A stretch of DNA of 47,394 nt, from contig JAFUCJ010000002.1 in NCBI GenBank assembly GCA_017459705.1, positions 1-47,394 on the forward strand, in the 5' to 3' direction. The stretch is from Candidatus Saccharimonadota bacterium (GTDB lineage: Bacteria; Patescibacteriota; Saccharimonadia; Saccharimonadales; Saccharimonadaceae). Below, one piece after another: positions 43,248-47,394 of this stretch (position 1 is the first letter of the stretch; each line of letters starts with the position of its first letter). The notes beneath the pieces are model-generated. The model searched no databases. It had not been told where the DNA came from and worked only from the letters and a program-made list of their open reading frames with translations. The translations under genes and the position numbers were made by a program.

Positions 43248-43661
43248 TTACTTACCCTCCTTCTTCGCGCCGTACTTAGAACGACCCTGCTTGCGACCCT
43301 GGACGCCTTGCAAATCTAGCGTGCCACGGACGATGTGATAACGCACACCAGGAAGGTCCGGCACACGACCACCGCGTACTAGTACTACGGCGTGCTCCTG
43401 CAAATTGTGGCCTTCACCGCCAATATAAGCCCAGACTTCCTGACCGTTAGTCAGACGGACACGAGCCACCTTACGCATAGCGGAGTTCGGCTTTTTAGGG
43501 GTCTTGGTTGTTACCTTTATGCAGACACCACGCTTCAAAGGCGCAGCTTTCTCGTAGCGCTTAGTTTTCAATGTATTAATAATGGAACCGAGCGCCGGAG
43601 ATTTTGACTTCTTCGCAGCCTTTTTGCGAGGCTTGCGAATCAACTGATTGATAGTTGGCAT
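43248..43661 (-). CDS. rpsL: 30S ribosomal protein S12
   Basis: 137 residues. uS12 lies at the decoding centre. [44 protein letters not shown] and [14 protein letters not shown] are diagnostic; the residues where streptomycin resistance arises (KKPNSA and GGRVPDLP) are unchanged. It heads the rpsL-rpsG operon, which here lacks fusA. Confidence 0.98.
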   Translation of the reverse strand: MPTINQLIRKPRKKAAKKSKSPALGSIINTLKTKRYEKAAPLKRGVCIKVTTKTPKKPNSAMRKVARVRLTNGQEVWAYIGGEGHNLQEHAVVLVRGGRVPDLPGVRYHIVRGTLDLQGVQGRKQGRSKYGAKKEGK

Positions 43662-43768
43662 TAATATTCCTCTTATTATCTATTATTTTGCCCCATTTGC
43701 GATACAGCAATAGCAAACAGGATGAAACTCATTACTTTAATTATATCACACTTATTTATTATTTTCAA
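43662..43768 (-). promoter_or_regulatory. rpsL promoter and leader
   Basis: TTGAAA (43763-43768), 17 bases, TATAAT (43740-43745, with TGA). The -35 box lies in the last codons of tig. The leader of about 70 bases has a small GTTTGC/GCAAAT stem and the SD AGAGGAA. Confidence 0.8.
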
Positions 43769-45029
43769 CTAGGAAGTCGAGCGTTTTCTCGATAATCATA
43801 CGATTTTTGATGTCCATTTTGACATTGGGGTCTTTGAGCGATTTGATGGCTTCGGGAGATTTCTTGTACACATCGCGAAGCTCAGCAATTTTCGCGGCCA
43901 CTTCATCGTCGGAAACGTCAATCTTCTCGGCGATTGCGAGATTCTGCAATACTAGTGAACCTTTAACGCGTTGCTCAGCGACTTCGCGAGCCTTCTTTTC
44001 CCAGGACTCCATAGTTTCGCCCGCTCGTTCGATATAATCTTCAAAAGACATACCGGCCGAAGTTGCGTTCCTCGTGATATCGTCACGCATCATTCGTACT
44101 TGGTCATCAATCAAAATCTCCGGAGCCGACACGGTAGATTTCTTGACCAGAGCTTCCACGAGTTCGTTCTTAAACTTCTCGGTATTCTGATGATCGGTCT
44201 GTGCGGTCAAGTTTTGCTTGATGTCCTCTTTCAATGCCGCAAGATTCTCAAACGGACCGGCTTTCTTGGCTAATTCATCATTAATCTCTGGTTTTATCAC
44301 CTCATTAATCTGCTTTAATAGCACTTCAAATACGGTCTTGGCGCCAGCTAAATCTTTTACGCCGTAATCTTTCGGGAAAGTCAACTTCAACTCGAAGCTG
44401 TCGCCTGGTTCGTGCCCTACGATGCCGTCCTCAAACCCAGGTATGAATGTACCAGAACCCAGCACCAATTTGTAATCTTTCGCCGAACCACCGGCAAAAG
44501 CCTTGCCGTCTTTCTTGCCTACAAAATCAATTACCACCTCGTCGGATAATTTTGCCGCACGCTTAGTGACCTTTTTCTCGGCAAACGACGTCGCGAGGTT
44601 CTCTAACACGCCGTCGATTTCTTTGTCGGTAATCTTCGCCTCGGCCTTCTTGACCCCGAGCTTCTTGTAGTCGCCGAGTTTAACCTCTGGGATAATGTCT
44701 GCGGTCGCTGTATATTCTAGCACTTCTCCTGGAACGTATTTTGTAATATTCGCACCGGGTAGCGCTAGTGGCGATTTTTCGTTTTCGGTAAAGGCAGTGA
44801 TAATCGTCGTCCTGACGGCGATGTCTGCGGTCTCGGCGTTCAAATCATTGTCGAGGATGAACTTCTTAGCTACTTCCGTCGGCACCTTGCCTTTGCGGAA
44901 CCCCTCCACGCGGACTTCCTTGGCTAATTTTTCGAGGGCTTTCTGAGTTGGTATCTCCAAATCTTTACTGTCGAGCGTCACGGTAATCTCAATGCGAGAA
45001 TCTGACAACTTCTTTACTTTTGTTTTCAT
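43752..45029 (-). CDS. tig: Trigger factor
   Basis: 425 residues. The ribosome-docking N-domain has EGFRKGKVPTEVAKKF (the GFRxGxxP signature), followed by an FKBP-like PPIase domain (about 150-240: DEVVIDFVGKKDGKAFAGGSAKDY, IPGFEDGIVGHEPGD) and a helical chaperone C-domain. It meets nascent chains at the ribosome exit. SD AGGAG stands before the ATG. Confidence 0.96.
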   Translation of the reverse strand: MKTKVKKLSDSRIEITVTLDSKDLEIPTQKALEKLAKEVRVEGFRKGKVPTEVAKKFILDNDLNAETADIAVRTTIITAFTENEKSPLALPGANITKYVPGEVLEYTATADIIPEVKLGDYKKLGVKKAEAKITDKEIDGVLENLATSFAEKKVTKRAAKLSDEVVIDFVGKKDGKAFAGGSAKDYKLVLGSGTFIPGFEDGIVGHEPGDSFELKLTFPKDYGVKDLAGAKTVFEVLLKQINEVIKPEINDELAKKAGPFENLAALKEDIKQNLTAQTDHQNTEKFKNELVEALVKKSTVSAPEILIDDQVRMMRDDITRNATSAGMSFEDYIERAGETMESWEKKAREVAEQRVKGSLVLQNLAIAEKIDVSDDEVAAKIAELRDVYKKSPEAIKSLKDPNVKMDIKNRMIIEKTLDFLVENNK

Positions 45030-45061
45030 AAAAACTCCTATATTTACTACATTATACCATA

Positions 45062-46645
45062 TTATACGGTAATTTTGGCAGACTCATTGCGGAAATGTCG
45101 TAAAGTGTAGCGCGCATCGGCGCCTAATTTGACGCCAGGATTCATGATTCCATACGGATCAAATGCGGTTTTGATCTGCTCGTATATTTCTCGTGCGTCG
45201 CTGGCAATTTGGTCGTTGGTCACTACCGCCTTGATTCGCCCTTCTGGCGCTCCGCCAGTAAGTGCGCCGCCCTGGCGCTTTATCACGAAACTTCCTGTCC
45301 TGAGAAAAGCCGTCGCTCTCTTGTTGAAGTCCTCCGCCTCGACGTTGAACTTCGGACGCAGGTGGTAATTTTCGGTGGAGTACGACCCGTAAACTGCCAA
45401 ATCCAGCTTCAATCCGTCTCCCACAACGACTAAATCATTGATAAAACTAGACATATTATGCGCCGGCACATAAAAATCCGTCACGATAGCCGGGCGCTCA
45501 CTGGTCCGCGTGTAATTCAAGAAGCTAATCAGCGAATTTTCAAATTCATCAAGCGTCACGGCGGATTTTGGCGAGTCAATGATGAGTTGTGATGATTTTG
45601 GCATTTTCGCACGCATCCCAGCTAGCTTGCGAAGCGCCGCGCTAGGTCGCCTGTTGAACTCGGCATAGACTACGAACCCATTCGTCATCCGTCGTGTAAT
45701 CTCGCTGAGACGTTTGCCGGTTTCTTCGGCCGTCTTGATGATATTGATATCATAAATATCTAGCCTAAGTGGTTTCAGACTCTTGGCGACATCAAGAAAC
45801 TTTTCTGCTTCGTGAAAATCTTCAAAAGTTGCCACCACTCGTCGCGGTGTCTTTTCAATCGGTACGGCACGCAAAATCACCTCCGTCACGATGCCGAGCG
45901 TTCCTTGCGCCCCGAAGAACAGCGGCATGAGGTCCAGAGAGCCCTTAGCATAAGCTCGCGCGATTCTCGGATATCCTGCATTACCGGTCTTCCGCTCTCG
46001 CAAAATCTTAAACATTTCATCTTTGCCGGAGACGATTTCGGATACCTTCTTATAAATCGTACCCTCGAAGGTCTTTTCGTTGGCACGCTTCGTGATGCCG
46101 CGCTCGTTTAATCTGAGGGTCTGCAAAATATCGCCGTTCGGGAGCACTACTTCTATTTTTTCGACGTAATTCATGATGCCACCGTATTTGCCAGCGTAGA
46201 CGTCGACTGGCGCATTGGCTATCAAGCCTCCGATGGTTTCCATCTCGTGCCCACCTACCGGTATGGTCAGTCCATTCACTGAAAGCGCAGTATTGAGCTC
46301 TTTCAGGGTGATTCCGGCCTGTACGCGCACCAATCTCTCGCGGCGGTCTGCTTCAAGTAGGCGATTGAGCTTTTCGGTGGAGAGTATCATGCCATTCCCG
46401 AGGTCAGCACCCGTTTCGTCGAGCCCTGACCCGCGTACGGTGACTGGTATCTTGATGCCTTTGGCGGCCAGCTGATAGCAGAAACGCATCAATCTCCGCA
46501 CGTCGTCCGTTGACTCCGGTAGTGCTACGATGCGTGGTCGGATGCGTAGCACCGAACGATCCGTCGAGTACGCTTCAAGCACATCCGCTGAATCAAAAAC
46601 ATTGCCAATCGTCAACTGATTCAGATACCTCGCAATCTTACCCAT
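45062..46645 (-). CDS. FAD-linked oxidase/dehydrogenase (GlcD-like)
   Basis: 527 residues from the ATG at 46645; an in-frame TTG at 46672 lies upstream of the -10 box. The N-terminal PCMH-type FAD-binding domain shows PVTVRGSGLDETGADLGNG and VQAGITLKELN, VGGHEMETIGGLIAN; the C-terminal cap ends FDPYGIMNPGVKLG, as in glycolate and D-lactate oxidases. The substrate is unknown, perhaps a 2-hydroxy acid. TTGACT-17-TATAAT (-10 at 46655-46660) leaves only 9-10 bases before the ATG, so the mRNA is nearly leaderless. Confidence 0.85.
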   Translation of the reverse strand: MGKIARYLNQLTIGNVFDSADVLEAYSTDRSVLRIRPRIVALPESTDDVRRLMRFCYQLAAKGIKIPVTVRGSGLDETGADLGNGMILSTEKLNRLLEADRRERLVRVQAGITLKELNTALSVNGLTIPVGGHEMETIGGLIANAPVDVYAGKYGGIMNYVEKIEVVLPNGDILQTLRLNERGITKRANEKTFEGTIYKKVSEIVSGKDEMFKILRERKTGNAGYPRIARAYAKGSLDLMPLFFGAQGTLGIVTEVILRAVPIEKTPRRVVATFEDFHEAEKFLDVAKSLKPLRLDIYDINIIKTAEETGKRLSEITRRMTNGFVVYAEFNRRPSAALRKLAGMRAKMPKSSQLIIDSPKSAVTLDEFENSLISFLNYTRTSERPAIVTDFYVPAHNMSSFINDLVVVGDGLKLDLAVYGSYSTENYHLRPKFNVEAEDFNKRATAFLRTGSFVIKRQGGALTGGAPEGRIKAVVTNDQIASDAREIYEQIKTAFDPYGIMNPGVKLGADARYTLRHFRNESAKITV

Positions 46646-46690
46646 CCTACTTATGATTATATGCTGTGCCAACTTTTAAGTCAAGCCTGA

Positions 46691-46720
46691 AATAAAAAAT
46701 CCCCCGTCGTGTGACGGGGG
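46691..46720 (-). terminator. Terminator of the right inward gene
   Basis: CCCCCGTC pairs with GACGGGGG (46701-46708 with 46713-46720) around a 4 base loop, followed on the minus strand by ATTTTTTATT. It lies 7 bases after the stop codon. Confidence 0.92.
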
Positions 46721-46727
46721 GTGGAGA

Positions 46728-47156
46728 TCAGTGCGTTTCTTCAAACATAAAGATTTGGCGTCCGCTGGCTGCTACTTCCCGAAGATGGGCCTCGTAGGCC
46801 TCCATATCGGCAAAACCGTCAGGGCACATATTCATATTCGGTCCGGCAGTGGCAACATCGTTCATTTCGACGTTTGTGCCTATATCCGTGGATTTGACGT
46901 ACATAGGAGCAATTATCGAGGTGATCACCATCAGGCTTCCAATCACCAGACAGATGCCAGCGATGGCGCCGACGTACCGGATATCCCGTCTCCGCTCATA
47001 GCTCGCGGTGTCGAGATTATCCGCAGCTAACTTGCGGCGGACTGCGCAAAGCGCTATGATGACAATTAGCCCCCATCCAACGCAGAGAACGACAAAGCCC
47101 CAATTGTTTAAGGCCGCCAGGTCCAGGCTGTTCAGAAAATTCGCGAAATGTTTCAT
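46728..47156 (-). CDS. Two-pass membrane protein of unknown function
   Basis: 142 residues. Two hydrophobic helices (about 20-40 and 62-85) flank a basic loop (RRKLAADNLDTASYERRRDIR), followed by an acidic, Met-rich tail. No family is recognised. The SD and its surroundings (TTTAGGAGGGGTAAAA) and the promoter nearly match those of the left inward gene, although the proteins are unrelated in sequence, so both ends may belong to one accessory gene family with swapped cargo. Confidence 0.75.
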   Translation of the reverse strand: MKHFANFLNSLDLAALNNWGFVVLCVGWGLIVIIALCAVRRKLAADNLDTASYERRRDIRYVGAIAGICLVIGSLMVITSIIAPMYVKSTDIGTNVEMNDVATAGPNMNMCPDGFADMEAYEAHLREVAASGRQIFMFEETH

Positions 47157-47219
47157 TTTTTACCCCTCCTAAAATTGTTCGCACTATTCTCTGTTAATGT
47201 ACTTCCCTAATATACCATC

Positions 47220-47248
47220 ATTATAGCATACTTTTCATAAAAAGTCAA
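47220..47248 (-). promoter_or_regulatory. Consensus promoter of the right inward gene
   Basis: TTGACT (47243-47248), 17 bases ending in TGC, TATAAT (47220-47225). It mirrors the promoter at 148-176. Confidence 0.85.
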
Positions 47249-47254
47249 TACTGC

Positions 47255-47394
47255 CGTTAAGGTCCAATACCTTTGCGACAAAAAGGTAGGTCGTTTACAC
47301 TAGTAATAGCAACAACTAATATAAAGGAGAACCTACCTATGTCATATTGTAAAGGTAAATCAATAGAAAAGCAACGTGGTGAAGCGATAAAAGA
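47255..47394. repeat. Right copy of the 140 bp inverted repeat
   Basis: Exact reverse complement of 2-141, reaching the end of the window. Here the AGGTAGGT / ACCTACCT pair lies at 47284-47291 and 47331-47338. See the left copy for interpretation. Confidence 0.9.
47339..47394 (+). CDS. 5' end of an outward-reading gene of unknown function (partial, second copy)
   Basis: ATG at 47339 with SD AAAGGAG (47323-47329), reading off the right end. The 18 complete codons give MSYCKGKSIEKQRGEAIK, identical to the left copy. Confidence 0.6.
   Translation, partial: MSYCKGKSIEKQRGEAIK

Noticed and set aside
1-47394. Recoding of UGA to glycine, as in Gracilibacteria or SR1
   Set aside because: Several conserved genes (gap, the first femABX, uvrB) end at TGA at their expected lengths, so UGA is a stop here.
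1-47394. The whole window as one giant transposon bounded by terminal inverted repeats
   Set aside because: The interior is core housekeeping DNA, no transposase or target duplication is visible, and the repeats contain gene starts rather than transposon ends.

Overview
This 47.4 kb window looks like one contig from a Candidatus Saccharibacteria (TM7) or closely related candidate-phyla-radiation (CPR) bacterium. The reasons are the very compact housekeeping layout, small or minimal forms of several enzymes (short EF-Ts, UvrC without its tail, ProS without an editing insertion), sugar metabolism built around a phosphoketolase, Gram-positive-like wall genes (MurJ, class A PBP, paired FemABX enzymes, an LP/PDTG-type surface anchor), and the standard genetic code (TGA ends many conserved genes, often in ATGA or TGATG overlaps). 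The lineage is inferred from gene content; no 16S rRNA is present. No homology search was possible, so family calls rest on recognised motifs.

Layout. Both window ends carry the same 140 bp sequence in inverted orientation: the divergent promoter region and first codons of an outward-reading gene cut off by the window. Inside each copy a consensus promoter drives an inward gene of unknown function (224-1221 on the left, 46728-47156 on the right). The left accessory part (to 3.1 kb) also holds a divergent gene pair; one member joins a sigma-region-4-like helix-turn-helix, a coiled coil and an RNA polymerase alpha-CTD-like domain. Then follow fusA; gatC-gatA-(membrane HEPN-like)-gatB; a wall block (murJ, class A PBP, PIN-TRAM protein, two femABX genes) interrupted by a phosphoketolase encoded as two overlapping genes; uvrB, lysS, greA, proS, CPBP protease, rseP, uppS and frr; tsf and rpsB; rpmE; two surface proteins; tRNA-Leu with tandem copies of its own 3' end; a membrane-anchored peptide-binding protein, secG and uvrC; a membrane protein and eno; then gap-rpiB-rpe-pfkB-LOG, rpsL-rpsG, tig and an FAD-linked oxidase.

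Expression. First genes of transcription units very often have a TATAAT-like box only 6-11 bases before the start codon, usually as TGN-TATAAT. This implies leaderless or nearly leaderless mRNAs. Translation genes, accessory genes and operon-internal genes use Shine-Dalgarno (SD) leaders. Where a -35 box is clear it lies 17 bases from the -10 box.

How the genes may work together. LOG (nucleotide to base plus ribose-5-P), a PfkB sugar kinase, RpiB, Rpe, the split phosphoketolase, GAPDH and enolase can be read as a route from salvaged ribose to acetyl-phosphate and lower glycolysis, which would suit a host-dependent cell. MurJ, UppS, PBP and the FemABX pair build peptidoglycan. Two long, nearly continuous RNA hairpins (27246-27422 and 38207-38441), linked by a shared 20-base motif, are the least explained structures here.
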